A stretch of DNA of 64,000 nt from positions 1,488,001 to 1,552,000 of the forward strand of contig JAQJZZ010000017.1 in the NCBI GenBank assembly GCA_030077755.1. The letters are read 5' to 3'. The position numbers and the translations under genes were made by a program. The notes beneath the pieces were generated by a model. It had not been told where the DNA came from and ran no database searches. It was given only the letters and a program-made list of their open reading frames with translations. This document shows, piece by piece, positions 46,830-57,985 of this stretch; within the stretch, counting starts at the first letter, position 1, and every line of letters starts with the position of its first letter. The stretch is from Filosporella fistucella. Its lineage: Eukaryota; Ascomycota; Leotiomycetes; Helotiales.

Positions 46830-49187
46830 ATGACACCTCCTAATCATGTCTCGCCCTTTGAGCCTCCCGACCAGCAGTCCTCGCGCGCTTCTTCGCTGCG
46901 TCTGCCCAAGATCAGGGGCTCTACAGATTCTCAATCAATGACTTCATCTATATCTACCCTGCCATATCGAGGCTCAAATGCATCCGTATCTTCGCTCTTC
47001 GCATCCACGACTCGATCCACCCCCACAGGCTCGAGGTCTGTCTCCCCAAATGGGACAGGGACACCTTCGCGGATGCTCACAGGATCTGTGTTCGGAACAC
47101 CAGGAGAAGGATCTCACCTGGCAGCTGCAGATAAGCCAGAAGATCCTCGAAACTTGATTCTTCAGTCTCTCGTCCCACACATTGCCGTACACACTTCTTT
47201 GGATACGAAAGAGCTGGTAAAAGAAAAGGGATTCAATGATGGGCTATGGGAGCTACTACGGCCATTTGGGGAGTGTGTACAAGGAAAGGTCACGGTCCGG
47301 GATAGCATAGGTGCTGGCAAAACATTCGAAGATTTTTCTGTTCGATTTACACAGCTGGGAGATGGCTTAGAGGTTCCTGAGGTACCGGGTGTGCGGAAAA
47401 GTGGAGAAGGGAAGAACGTTGCATCAAATGGAAATAAGCCAGTCTCAGATTCCATTCTGGCTCAGCGTAGGAGAACAGGAGGAGATATTACTCCAATTGA
47501 GACTTTGGTGGACCGACATTTGACACATGCTGAAGACTTTCCAACCTTGGCTGGCGATGATTACTTGTCGTTCAAGGAGGCGCAAATACGAAGCCCCGAA
47601 ACACCTTCGCCATTTTACACCTTGTATCTGAGAAGGTTACTTTCAGGGCTTCCACTGGCCCCTCACGAAACATTTGCACACCCAGTGGCCTGCGTAATAG
47701 CCATTAGCTCAAGAAATACCGACCCGATTCAGACTTTACGGAAGCTATATGAAGAATCTAGCTATGGCGACAAGAGATTACCTTTGTGGGTTAATTCTGA
47801 GTATCTACGCTATTATGTATTGGTTCATGATGAAGAACGGGATGATATCACCAAGTCTATGACCTTGTTTGAACAAATGAAACGACATTTCGGCCTCCAT
47901 TGTCATCTACTCAGATTGCGAAGTTCTCAATGTGTTGCGACAGATGATGATAGTGCAAGATTACCGCGGCCGGAATGGTTGGCAGCTCCAGAAGAAATGG
48001 CTGAAATCCAGGCTCGAGAATTGGAGGAAGATCCCGAAGATTCATTTCCATGCATCTATGAGTCGGATACTACAGCGATCAAGACTTTCATCCGGGAGAT
48101 GGTTACACAGTCTATTATTCCTTCAATGGAAAGATGTGTAGCTACATGGAATGATCAAGTTGCGTCCCGGCGGAGGGGTTTTAGCGGGAAAATTGCTGGA
48201 CTGACAAAGAAGTGGTCTGTCTTTGGGACAAGCACACGTACAGCTGCCAATGGAGCTGGGGCGGCGGGTAGTAATTATGATTCCTTGCAAGGATTCTACA
48301 AACCGGAAACGCCTGAGGCGTTGATGAGAAAGTTAGCAGATTATGCTTTCATGCTTCGAGATTGGAAATTGGCCCAATCAACATATGAACTCCTGCGATC
48401 TGACTTCAGCAACGATGCAGCATGGAAATATCATGCAGCTGCGAACGAAATGGCTGCAATAAGTACACTTCTCATCCCACAGGCAATTAGCTCTAAGGTT
48501 CGAATGGAAACAGTTGACAAGATGCTGGAAGCTGCTCATTACTCTTACATTACGAGATGTGGCGCTCTTTATGGTGCAGCACGTTCTTTGACTCTGGGCA
48601 TGGAGCTACTCAGACTTCGTGGTGGATCATCTTCAGAAGATGCCGCAAAATGGGGATTGAGACTGCTGGAATTGAAGGTTGTCGGCGTGGTTGGGGATGC
48701 TCTTGTTAGAGAGCGAATATCCGCATGTTATGCGTCTAAAAGAGGAGCAGGATCAGGTCTGTGGGGCGCTAGAACCAGAAAATCCGCTCTATGGAGTATT
48801 AGAGCAGCTGATGCGTGGCTCACGCTTGGGAAACCCCAACAGTCCAAACAGCGACTCGATGAGGCCATTGTCAAGTACGAATCCTTGACCCATCAAGACA
48901 GCATATCCAAATTCTCGGCCGCCAATGATTTTATCAAATCTTTGCAGCGAGAAGTACAATTAGCCCTCTATCCAGAATCGGGGATTGAGGGTCCCTCGGG
49001 AATGGACGATTTGATTGAGACTTCAATAGGGGAAGAGAGTGAGGCGTTCGACTCGAGACCACATCGAAGGAGTCTTATGGGTGCAACAGCACCCCCTCTT
49101 GCTGGCCTCGAATCCGCTCCTCTTCATGGGACGTTGCTAGAAGCTGAGGCGAAGAACGAGAAACATAGGGCGGACCAATTTGAATGA
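46830..49187 (+). CDS. TRS85: TRAPP III subunit TRAPPC8/Trs85
   Basis: A single exon of 785 aa starting at ATG 46830 (MTPPNHVSPFEPPD). A Ser/Thr/Pro-rich N-terminus of about 95 residues is followed by LVPHIAVHTSLDTKELVKEK and ELLRPFGECVQGKVTVRDS, then LPLWVNSEYLRYYVLVHDEE, FIREMVTQSIIPSMERCVAT and LMRKLADYAFMLRDWKLAQS with TPR-like helices such as YELLRSDFSNDAAWKYHAAA. These match Trs85/TRAPPC8 (TRAPPIII-specific), the subunit that directs the Ypt1/Rab1 exchange factor to pre-autophagosomal and Golgi membranes. The length is near that of yeast Trs85 (698 aa). Being intronless is unusual beside its intron-bearing neighbours but not suspicious. Confidence 0.88.
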   Translation: MTPPNHVSPFEPPDQQSSRASSLRLPKIRGSTDSQSMTSSISTLPYRGSNASVSSLFASTTRSTPTGSRSVSPNGTGTPSRMLTGSVFGTPGEGSHLAAADKPEDPRNLILQSLVPHIAVHTSLDTKELVKEKGFNDGLWELLRPFGECVQGKVTVRDSIGAGKTFEDFSVRFTQLGDGLEVPEVPGVRKSGEGKNVASNGNKPVSDSILAQRRRTGGDITPIETLVDRHLTHAEDFPTLAGDDYLSFKEAQIRSPETPSPFYTLYLRRLLSGLPLAPHETFAHPVACVIAISSRNTDPIQTLRKLYEESSYGDKRLPLWVNSEYLRYYVLVHDEERDDITKSMTLFEQMKRHFGLHCHLLRLRSSQCVATDDDSARLPRPEWLAAPEEMAEIQARELEEDPEDSFPCIYESDTTAIKTFIREMVTQSIIPSMERCVATWNDQVASRRRGFSGKIAGLTKKWSVFGTSTRTAANGAGAAGSNYDSLQGFYKPETPEALMRKLADYAFMLRDWKLAQSTYELLRSDFSNDAAWKYHAAANEMAAISTLLIPQAISSKVRMETVDKMLEAAHYSYITRCGALYGAARSLTLGMELLRLRGGSSSEDAAKWGLRLLELKVVGVVGDALVRERISACYASKRGAGSGLWGARTRKSALWSIRAADAWLTLGKPQQSKQRLDEAIVKYESLTHQDSISKFSAANDFIKSLQREVQLALYPESGIEGPSGMDDLIETSIGEESEAFDSRPHRRSLMGATAPPLAGLESAPLHGTLLEAEAKNEKHRADQFE

Positions 49188-49556
49188 TTGTGACGACGAC
49201 GAGCATCTGTGAATATTCCATCTCTCTAGCGGCTACAGGATTGGAGGAGCATTGGGCTGGCGTTTGGTGTCTAGATGAGCAGTGTAATATAGGCTTGGAT
49301 TTAGCAGATTCTCCATCTTCATATGAATAGGAGATAGATGGAGTTGAGAATCAATCATTAATTTGCCCTTGCCCCTGACCAACAGACCAAATTCATTAGT
49401 TTTATGCAAGTTCATGACGAGTTATGCAGATCGCGTCCTCCTCACGATAAGCAGCGATAAGCTTGAGATTGACAAAACAAGACACCATAAATCAACAACC
49501 ACCCAACCTTCCACTTTTACATTCTACAAGTTCATGATCCTGTGGATAGCATACCC
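49188..49556. other. Intergenic; promoter of the CHMP7 gene
   Basis: 369 bp between two rightward genes, including the 3' UTR of TRAPPC8. Nothing further seen. Confidence 0.45.
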
Positions 49557-50995
49557 ATGATGAGTGAGCTTCTCACATACCTCCAAACCAACGAACCTCA
49601 ATTTCGCAAGTTCGTCTTCTCCCTCGTCACTAGAGACCCCTCTCTCGAGCCTTAATAACAAAACACAGAGCCCGCCTTGCTGCCCTCTACTCAGACTTTC
49701 GTTCACTCCTTTCCACAAACCCGGATGGGTATAATGCCAATCTTTTAGCCTGGCGCAAAGCGCTCTCCTCTGCCTCTTTAGCAGGCAAACTTCCGAATAG
49801 CGATCACCTCTCTATCCCGTTCAACGAGAACCTCTACCACGCCTTAGAAACGAAAGAATGGGGGCGACCGCTGGCGTTAGGCACGGTAGCTAGGGATGCA
49901 GTGAGTAGAAAAGAGTGGTGGTTAGAAGGGGAGTTTACACAGAACGAAGAGAGCGTCTATGTGAAGAGGTGGATTAATTTCAAAGTCCCTGGTGTGGGAG
50001 AGGTCATGGGCTGGGGATTGAAACAGCTGGGCTGGGTAGGAGATGACAAATTTGTGGGCAGAGTTGTTGTTCTGTCAAATCTCGAGGCAGCTGGGAATGA
50101 GCTACTCAAAAGATTCGACGGCGTCCGAGGGAGAATCGAGAGGGTGTTTTCACGAACTGCTTTCATGGAGCAGTTTGCCGATATCCTGGGGCCTGAGAAC
50201 AGACTTACGGAATACGATATGGAGTTATTACTCAGGTTTTTGGAGAGGGATAAAGGTGTTCTGAATTATGATTTGGAGACTGTCAAATTAAAAGCTCCGA
50301 ACGACAAGTCGAGGCCAGAGATTACGGAGCAGGATACTACAATTGCCAATCTGAAGACTTTGATCAAGGATCTGAATGCTCAGACTGAGGTCTTGACAAA
50401 GCGAGTCGATGAGTTAATCACTACGGCCAAGATAGCCGTTGAGAAGAAAAACAGAGTTGCCGCTCTGGCAGCATTACGCTCGAAGAAATTAGTCGAGACG
50501 ACACTTACGAAACGTCATGCCACACTGGTGCAGTTAGAAGAGGTATTTGCCAGTATCGAGCAAGCCGCTGATCAAGTCGAAGTCGTCAATATTATGGAAG
50601 CAAGCTCCAAAGCTCTATCCGCGTTCAATAAGGAAGTTGGAGGTGTGGAGAGGGTAGATGACGTGGTTGACCAGCTTAGGGAGCAAATGGGAGAGGTAGA
50701 TGAGATTGGAAATGTGATTGCGGAGGTAGGAAAGGCTGATGCCGTGGATGAAGGAGAAGTTGACGATGAATTGGAGGCTATGGAGAGAGAAGAGCGGAAG
50801 AAAGAAGAAGCAGAAGCAAGAAAGGCAAAGGAAGAGCGAGAAAAGATGGAGGCAGAGGAGACAAGGAAGAAATTGGATGCTCTGGAAGCATCTGAGCGCC
50901 AAACGAGAGAGGCTGCAAAACACGCCCAGGATGAGATAAATATTGACAGTAGCGCCGAGGGGTTGAAGCGATTGTCATTGGAGCCAGCAACATAG
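49557..50995 (+). CDS. CHM7: CHMP7/Chm7-like ESCRT-III (Snf7 family) protein
   Basis: Exons 49557-49609 and 49669-50995 give 459 aa. The N-terminal half has paired winged-helix-like sequence (ALYSDFRSLLSTNPDGYNAN, LAWRKALSSAS, WGRPLALGTVARDAV) as in CHMP7. The C-terminal half is the Snf7 core: TIANLKTLIKDLNAQTEVLT, AALAALRSKKLVETTLTKRH, VFASIEQAADQVEVVNIMEA, then an acidic region and a long charged coiled coil (about residues 375-440). Chm7 acts at the nuclear envelope with Heh1/LEM2 in nuclear-pore quality control and envelope sealing. The first intron donor is GTTCGT, not ideal, but it is the only one that joins the two coding halves. Length matches yeast Chm7 (450 aa). Confidence 0.85.
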
Positions 50996-51063
50996 GCAAG
51001 TTTTGATATTGTACATTGCCGCATGGTGGCGTAAGGAGTTTGTTGCAAGCGTTATATTATGAG

Positions 51064-52495
51064 TTAATTGCTAGATTGCAATGGCCTAATTGAAGATACA
51101 GCAGAAGGAATGTTAGAATCATGGTCCGGAACGGCCAACTTGCTGGCATATTGTGATGAAGGTGGTGGTTCAAATTCGTCAACATTTGTATCTTCGCAAA
51201 ACCTTCGCTGGGCCTCTTGATCTTGTGGCAGGCCATTTTCTGCCCACCCACTATCTGCTGTTCCCTTATCTGGAGTTCGCAGACCCGGTGATCCTGTTGA
51301 TAATGCTATCGAAATCGAAGCATCGCCTGTTTCTACGCGTGGTAAACTTGGTGAATCTTTGTTTTGCATGGAAGCAGTGGAATTATCAGCCAGGTTGGGA
51401 GTTGTTGACTCTGTGGTGACTGGTTTGATGTTCTTCCGTGCATTGGCGATGAGTTGCAGGAAATCATCATTGTGGGTATTTGACCACGCTTGCTTGTCAA
51501 AATCTTTGTCTTTAACTTTTGCTCCTGGCTGTGAAATGGCTACTTGAGCCCTTCCTCCTAACGTCCGTTCCCAAATATCTAGTTCCCTCTTCAACTCTGT
51601 CTTGGTCTTTGGTTTAGTGGCATCACAATTTGCATTCCACAATGTGATCCACTCTGTGTATCTCTTTTCTAACATCTGACGATTGCCAGAAGCAGAGAGT
51701 CCCATCTCGGTCAGCTTCTTTTTCAGCACCGCATCCTTTAGAGTACTGTAATGGAGTGGAGGCAGTCGATCAGGACGTTTCGTAGGCTTGTCTGACATTG
51801 AAGAATTTGGCTGCGATCTTCCCGGCCTCCCTCCCCTAGATGTGATTGCTTTAGGTTCGTCCTTGCAGCCTCGATCAATGTGTGCATTTATGCTCTCTTC
51901 CCTCACTTCCTTTTCACAAATAGGGCACAAAACATAGCCCTTCTCTTTATCATATAATTAGTATTGTGAAATCAGAATAGATTCGCGAACACTGCAACTG
52001 ACCTGGGATATAATCTTCATCCTCTGCGCCAGAATCTGCAATAACATATCTCTCTTGTGGCGGTTTTCTTCGAGCAGATGATCGCGTCCTTTTTCTTGAA
52101 GAATCGTCCTCCTCGTCTAGCTCAGCCTGCTCCCTTTTCCTCTTTGGAGGCGATTCTTCCTGTTCAGAGACCTGTTTCCGTGCATACCCTAAAATATCTG
52201 GTCTTGCCCTCTTGAATGCTTCTACCAGGTCTTCCATAGCGGCATTGTTTCTCAATCTCATTTCTTGATCCATCGCCCGGCAGGCGGGACACTTGCCATC
52301 ATTATTCAGACACCGTCGTATACATAGCGAGCAGAATGTATGCGAGCAGCTTGTAATCATAGGCGTATTGTAGAAGTCTTTGCAGACCTGACATCGCAAG
52401 GCTGAATCGACTGCAGCGAGGGGATGAAGTGGTGTTTCGAGCCAGTCTGTCGAATCTGCTATTTCAAAGGCATCATCCTTTGAAATTATATCCAT
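51064..52495 (-). CDS. RAD18: RAD18-type E3 ubiquitin ligase (post-replication repair)
   Basis: Exons 52495-52003 and 51944-51064 give 457 aa. A C3HC4 RING lies at about residues 33-73 ([20 protein letters not shown], then [19 protein letters not shown]). A basic, Arg/Lys-rich linker follows, then a UBZ4-type C2HC finger ([20 protein letters not shown], plus GC) near 170-192, and a SAP domain ([20 protein letters not shown]) near 229-264. This order is that of Rad18, which with Rad6 mono-ubiquitinates PCNA at Lys164 to start translesion synthesis. The tail is Ser/Thr-rich and would bind Rad6. It lies tail-to-tail with CHM7 (68 bp) and head-to-head with POL32 (183 bp). The intron acceptor is the AAAG 3 nt before the conserved region. 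Confidence 0.93.
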
Positions 52496-52678
52496 GATGA
52501 GTCCATCAAGATGAGCAGAGCAAGGTTTTAGTAGACTCTTGTAGTCGTCGCATTGGGTGTGTCTTGAGTTTGTGGTCGTTAAATGGAAGTCGCGTAAAGT
52601 GGTTGTCGCGACTTCCGTCGCGTCTGCGTACCCCCAAATTTATTCCAGACAATCCACATCTAAACACACATCAACAAA
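52496..52678. promoter_or_regulatory. Shared RAD18/POL32 promoter with 10-bp inverted repeat
   Basis: The 183 bp between the two start codons contain GGAAGTCGCG at 52585-52594 and its exact reverse complement CGCGACTTCC at 52607-52616, with a 12-nt spacer, plus a further GTCGCG just after. The CGCG cores resemble MluI cell-cycle-box type sites (ACGCG) but are not identical. Control of both genes by one factor is inference. Confidence 0.6.
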
Positions 52679-54280
52679 ATGGCAGATTACAAAACGTACC
52701 TGGCATCTGCGATCTTGACGGAGGATAAAGTGGTTAGTGAAATCCCATGCTGGCCCCTAATGCTTGCTCATTTGACCTCTAGATTACCTACAGGCTCCTC
52801 AGCCGTGCCCTCAAAGTAAATGTTAATGTTGCGAAGGAGTTAGTAGCAGAACCTCTCGGCCACAACTTACTGACTTGTGTAGAATGCTCTTTGAATTTCA
52901 TCAACAACAAAATAGTAGAAAACCGGGTACAATTCATGCAACCTATCTCATCAGTGGAACCAAACGGGAAGAACCAATACCTTCGATTGAAGAACCGAAG
53001 AAAGATGGGGAGGATTCATACATGCAGAGCAGCCCCTTCGTGGGGAGCTCAATGCCTCAGATGGAAGAAAGTACTGGAGAATCAGGAGTCTTAAGCATAA
53101 TATTAGTGCGGGAAGAGAATTTAGAAGGTTGGACTCAATCCAGATTTGTAGGAACTATTGCTAAGGATAAACAGAGACACAATTACAGTACGAGCACATA
53201 TCTTCAATACATGTTTACAGTATTGGCTCCCATCCACTAAAGGTACGCCACCCATCCAACCTGGTAGACGAAACTCACATCCGCAGGATCTTCAGAAGCT
53301 ATCAGATATCACTCGTGAAATGCAGGTGCTTTGTGCTGAGGAAGATGCGCTGGAATATGCCTCAAGATATGGCACCATAATCAACAAGAATGCCAAGCGT
53401 CGAACAGGAAAAAGACCACCACCTCCTGCTGCAGATCCACCAGTCAAGACTGAATCGGCAAAGCCGAAGGCAGTGGAGAAGGAACCTGCCAAAAAACAGG
53501 AGCCCAAACCATCACAGCCATCATCGGCAAAAGACTTCTTTGGTAAAGGGAAAGAAAAGACCAAAGCAGCAGAAAAAGCTAAGCCAGCTGCCGCAAGTAA
53601 TTCCTCCAGCAAAGAATCGACTCCAAATCCGCCGACCTTAAAACGTGATTCTTCTAGCATATTCAAGTCTTTTGCAAAGGCCAAACCAAAGTTGAAGCGC
53701 GAAGAGACAGATAGCTCAGCAGTAGATTCGCCTGTTATTAGCGCTGCAGAAGATTCACCTATGAAGGATGTATCAGACGATGATGAGGAAGAGACTTACG
53801 TGCCGCCTCCTCCAGCCAAAAAGGAGATTGTGGATAGTGACAGGAAGGCGAGGAAAGATAGAGAGGCAGCACTGAGGAAGATGATGGAGCAAAGCGATGA
53901 CGAGGACGAAGTTGTGACTCCTGCGGCTAAGGAGGTCGAAGTAGAGTCGAAGGAGCCCTCAATTGAACCAGAGGATGAGCCAAGTGAAGAACCGCCCGTT
54001 GTTAGTGGGGGGAGACGACGAGGTAGGAGACGAGTAATGAAAAAGAAGACAGTCAAAGATGCAGAGGGTTATCTGGGTAGGTTTAATTTACTCAAAGGAT
54101 CTAATTTTCTAATTTCAAGCAGTTACCAAAGAGGAGCCTGTTTGGGAATCATTCTCTGAGGACGAGCCAGCACCAAAGCCGAGGCCCAAAATTTCTGTCG
54201 CATCTTCAGCAACAACCAAGAAGAAAGGTGCAGCGAAGGCTGGTCAGGGGAATATCATGTCGTTCTTTGGGAAGAAGTAG
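52679..54280 (+). CDS. POL32: DNA polymerase delta subunit POL32/POLD3 (Cdc27)
   Basis: Six exons (52679-52732, 52783-52838, 52883-53127, 53175-53242, 53287-54076, 54123-54280) give 456 aa. The N-terminal Pol31-binding domain reads MADYKTYLASAILTEDKVIT, YRLLSRALKVNVNVAKEMLF, HATYLISGTK, and ends ISSIHVYSIGSHPLKDLQKL, the typical S-I-H-(I/V)-Y-S motif. A long Lys/Pro/Glu-rich disordered region follows. The last residues, QGNIMSFFGKK, form a canonical PIP box (QxxIxxFF) that binds PCNA. Pol32 supports processive and translesion synthesis and break-induced replication. Every small intron is needed to keep the domain in frame, and each junction restores conserved sequence. It is divergent from RAD18. 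Confidence 0.93.
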
Positions 54281-54429
54281 ATCTTGAAGGTTAACTCAGC
54301 ACTGGTAACGGGTATGAATGATGTATGAGATATGAGCACAATTGAAAAGAGCATTGTAGCATCTGAAATATTGTTTCAACCCAACTTAAAATATATCATC
54401 CTAACTCTGTGGAGTGCAATCAAGCTGAT

Positions 54430-56223
54430 TCATTCCACGATGTAAGGCTCTGCACCATCTCCAAAAATAAGATACGGTTTCCGCTTAGCTAAATCCAGTA
54501 TCGTCTGTGCAAAAACACTATTTGCCCCTATTTATGATTAGCGAGGCTCAAGTGTGCGGTTAAGGGGGGGGGCAGTTCATCACTTACAGGCGAACCAACT
54601 CCTTGTGTAATCCTGGATTCGGTTCACATTGATTGATTCATGGACCAAACCCAATCCGCTGGCTGACAAAACCAAGTTAATGCACTCCGTGATCTCCTTA
54701 TCGTCATCTGAAGTCATGGCTTGCAACAATAAACTCATTGGCCAAGCATACTCGAGACCGATGTGAGGACCTAGATTATAAGTATCGTATAAGAGCGACG
54801 TGATTAGAGGGAAACCTACCTCCAATTCCGTGGAAGGCGTGTCCTTCGAGATAATACGGATTCGTTGATTTGTTCAACAACATTTTCCTTGTGTTCAAAT
54901 ACACCTGGTCATGCTTATCAACGAATCCCATGATTGGAAGTGCCAACAAACTAGGTACATTGGCATCATCCATCATTATTTGGGAACCATATCCGTCAAC
55001 TTCATAAGCAAACACTCGTCCGAATTTCTTGTGCTGTACAACACCATGTTCCCAAATGCCGTCAGTAATTGCCTGGGCTCGCTTCTCGAGTATCTGGGCC
55101 ATTTTAATATCTTTAGCTGCAGTCAACATATCCGCAGTCTTTTTCAGCTCTACGGCCATTTGGGCATTGGCCGGAATATAAAAGCCGAGGATTGTAGCAT
55201 CATCACTTGGTCGAAATGCGCTTCGTACCAGCCCTGTTCCATAATTTAAAGGGTTACCGACACCTGACAGTGGAAGTGTTTCAGTGCCTTGGTCAGTTCG
55301 ACGACTAAATGTATAGACATTTCGCTCGAATCTTCCAGTCTCGGGGTCGAATGTGGATTGCGATTGCTGATCAAGAACAGTAAGGACAGTATCGAGGGCT
55401 TTGTACCATCTTTTGCTCAAAAAAGCAGTCGAACCAGTATGATTATAGAAAGAGTTCCCAATTGAAAGAAAATGGGCCAAAGAGTCCAATTCATATTTAC
55501 ATTCGAAAACAAACGAAGGCTCATATGCTGGATGTACGTAGTCATCTTGGCCGTTCTGTGTTGCCGATAGGTGTGATGGTGGCGGAGGTTGGAAGGCGTT
55601 GCAGTATGGAGACTCAATGACATACTCTGCTTGCGTATTTATGGCACCCAGAATGAGATTAAATATCTTTTCATCTTTCTTTGCCAAAGGCTGATATTGC
55701 AGAAGCTGGTTCGTGGAATCGCGAAGCCATTCCGCATTAATGTCTCCTGTTACCACAAAGGATTGTGGGCCAGACCAAGCACCGTCCTTCAGGCCTCTTG
55801 TTTTCAATTCCGTATGTGTATTTGAGCCATCCACATGCCAACGGACTGTTGTATCGAGGGTGTTTGGAAAAGCGTTTTCGAATAGCCGTGCCATATCCTT
55901 GTCAACCATCCGCTCCTTCATGTCTTCAATCACTTTTTCAACAAGCGGAGATGTAAAGGTTCGGCAATGTATCGAAGGTCGCTGAAATGGCAGAGCCATT
56001 GGGCCTTCAGAAAAAGGACGACTTGCGAAATCAGCTTCTATCTCAAACTATAAAGTTCCGGGACGTACTGGTGGAACTGGGAATATCTCTTGTAGTCTGG
56101 GCAGGCTCTTGCATATGGAGAGGATGAACCATCGAGGTTGTACTGATCATTATTTGGAGGTGATGCTACAGCTCCAAATGTGCTGAACCAGAGAGGCCAC
56201 AGTCGCAGACTGAGCGAAGGCAT
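54430..56223 (-). CDS. GH125 exo-alpha-1,6-mannosidase-like glycoside hydrolase
   Basis: Exons 56223-56069, 56021-54820, 54770-54588 and 54527-54430 give 545 aa. The start MPSLSLRLWPLWFSTFGAVA is a signal peptide. The family blocks are RACPDYKRYSQFHHRPFSEG, FENAFPNTLDTTVRWH, FVVTGDINAEWLRDSTNQLL with the expected catalytic Asp/Glu neighbourhood, YELDSLAHFLSIG, RSAFRPSDDATILGFYIPAN, YGSQIMMDDANVPSLLALPI and GLEYAWPMSLLLQAMTSDDD. These define GH125 (fungal Mug157-like, DUF1237). The enzyme trims alpha-1,6-linked mannose. An in-frame shift at exon 1/2 is resolved only by the later acceptor at 56022 (CGCAAG). Intron 3 contains a nine-G run. It is convergent with POL32. Confidence 0.88.
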
Positions 56224-57985
56224 TGTGATGATTGTGATTGACTCCAAACTGGTCAAGAGGTGGGATTCGTGTTCAAACCATTTGGGAGACGCAGGCTAGG
56301 AAACTCCTGATGGATATTATCCAATCCAGATTCCCACCTGGATTAACTTTTTAGCAGTATCAAGTGTATTATCTCGGTCGCAGATGTTTCTTGAGTTTGC
56401 GGCTAAAGGTGGGATTGTTTCAAAGCCTCGTGGTGAGGCTGAAGACTGTCAAAGCAATATGCTGACTAAGAACCGATGTTCCTCGATTTCTAAAGAGGAT
56501 GTGATTTTAGCAAGACAACCAAACGACAGACATTTCGGTCAATCAGTGTGGACTTATATAGTCTCCCTGCTTCATACTGCCTTGCATGAAAACCCCCATT
56601 TCTGACACATAACCTGGCACATTCTCCCATAGTCACATTCGTAACGCGAGAAAACGCAGGAACCACCTGCGCCTTTCAGTACGTTCTATTCAGTCTATTT
56701 CTCGTTGTAACGTCTCAAATAGGTGTCAAGGCGGCGTGGTATTATCACACCCATTATTAGTTTAGTAAAATAGTATCTTAATAAGGGGAAACTACCAAGC
56801 TACCAACAAAATGGTATGTTACCAAAGTGGGGCAGCTTTAACCCGTGTCAGCTCCAGCCCATTCTTGATCCCGAGTAATAAGCCACGTTCAATATCTAAT
56901 TCGTACTGGGAAAATGCAATCAACGGTTACTGTATTCGTTTGTAAGCAAACCAGAGAAATTTCACATTCTTGTTATTTCCTTCATTACTGAATATGAATG
57001 ATTCCCGTCTAAAGTTCTTGCTGCATGTGTTCTCTTCCACCTTCTTCCGCCTTGTCCAGTAGCGTATACATCGTTTTCTTCATGGGTCGTAGACTTCACT
57101 TGATTACATACCTATACTTTATAAATGAAACATGATCCTATTTGGAAGTCATGTGGTTTATTAGAGCGAACCTGTAAATGTTTGAATAAATGCCTCCCCT
57201 GCTAGGAATCCATACAAAAACACAGCCCATAGAGTATTGAGTTTACTATACCTATGCTATAGCGCTGGACTGGTGTCATTCTTGACTCTCTTCAATCCTG
57301 TCTGTCTTATCCAAGATTCTCCTTCAATGTCTCTCATAATTTTGTGGTTGAGAAAGATATATGTGCACTATTCCAAGTCGAAATCTTTCAGCATTTAACT
57401 AAACCTTTCGTTCCAGCTCTGAAGACAACACAATTGCGCCCATATCATCGCTGATCCGCCATATATATTTGCCTACTAAATTCTATTTCTTATTTAGCTT
57501 ATGCTCGCTACGAAGTCTAAGTTTAACTTGATACTGACTTCACTTCCTTAACGGTACCCGCTAGGTCTGACCCAAGAACCTTTATGACCCTGCCCTGTTT
57601 TATCCAGTCAACACATACATCATTTATAGAATACCAATTATACCAATAGATGCAAATATCCTCTGTTACTAATCTAAATGCCTCGAAGGACTGTAAATCC
57701 TGAAGCGGAATATATCCCCGTTGAGAGATTGGCGCTAGTCACGTGCATACATGTTCAGGAGGGCATTTAAGCGAGCTGGCTTGAGATGGGGATGGGCATT
57801 CAGGAACTTCACCCCTCATCTATTTCAGATTGAAATCTTTTAAGTTCTAGATAGATTCTTTCAATGAATTTTTACTAGGCAGGACAACTCACTTGCCAGA
57901 TTGAAGATCCCACTCGCCTTGCATTTGCAATCGTCCCGTGAGGCTGGCAGGCTTCATCCTCGGGTAACTACCACAATTTTAGAAG
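56224..57985. other. Long intergenic region, no gene recognised
   Basis: 1.8 kb between the divergent GH125 and HET genes, AT-rich in its middle (56700-57600). I saw no transposase-like reading frame or terminal repeat, though decayed transposon sequence would be easy to miss by eye. Confidence 0.45.

Noticed and set aside
56022..56068. Frameshift in the GH125 gene between CPDY motif and the catalytic domain
   Set aside because: Using the later acceptor at 56022 gives an in-frame 47-nt intron with a CTGAT branch point and the conserved RPFSEGP join.
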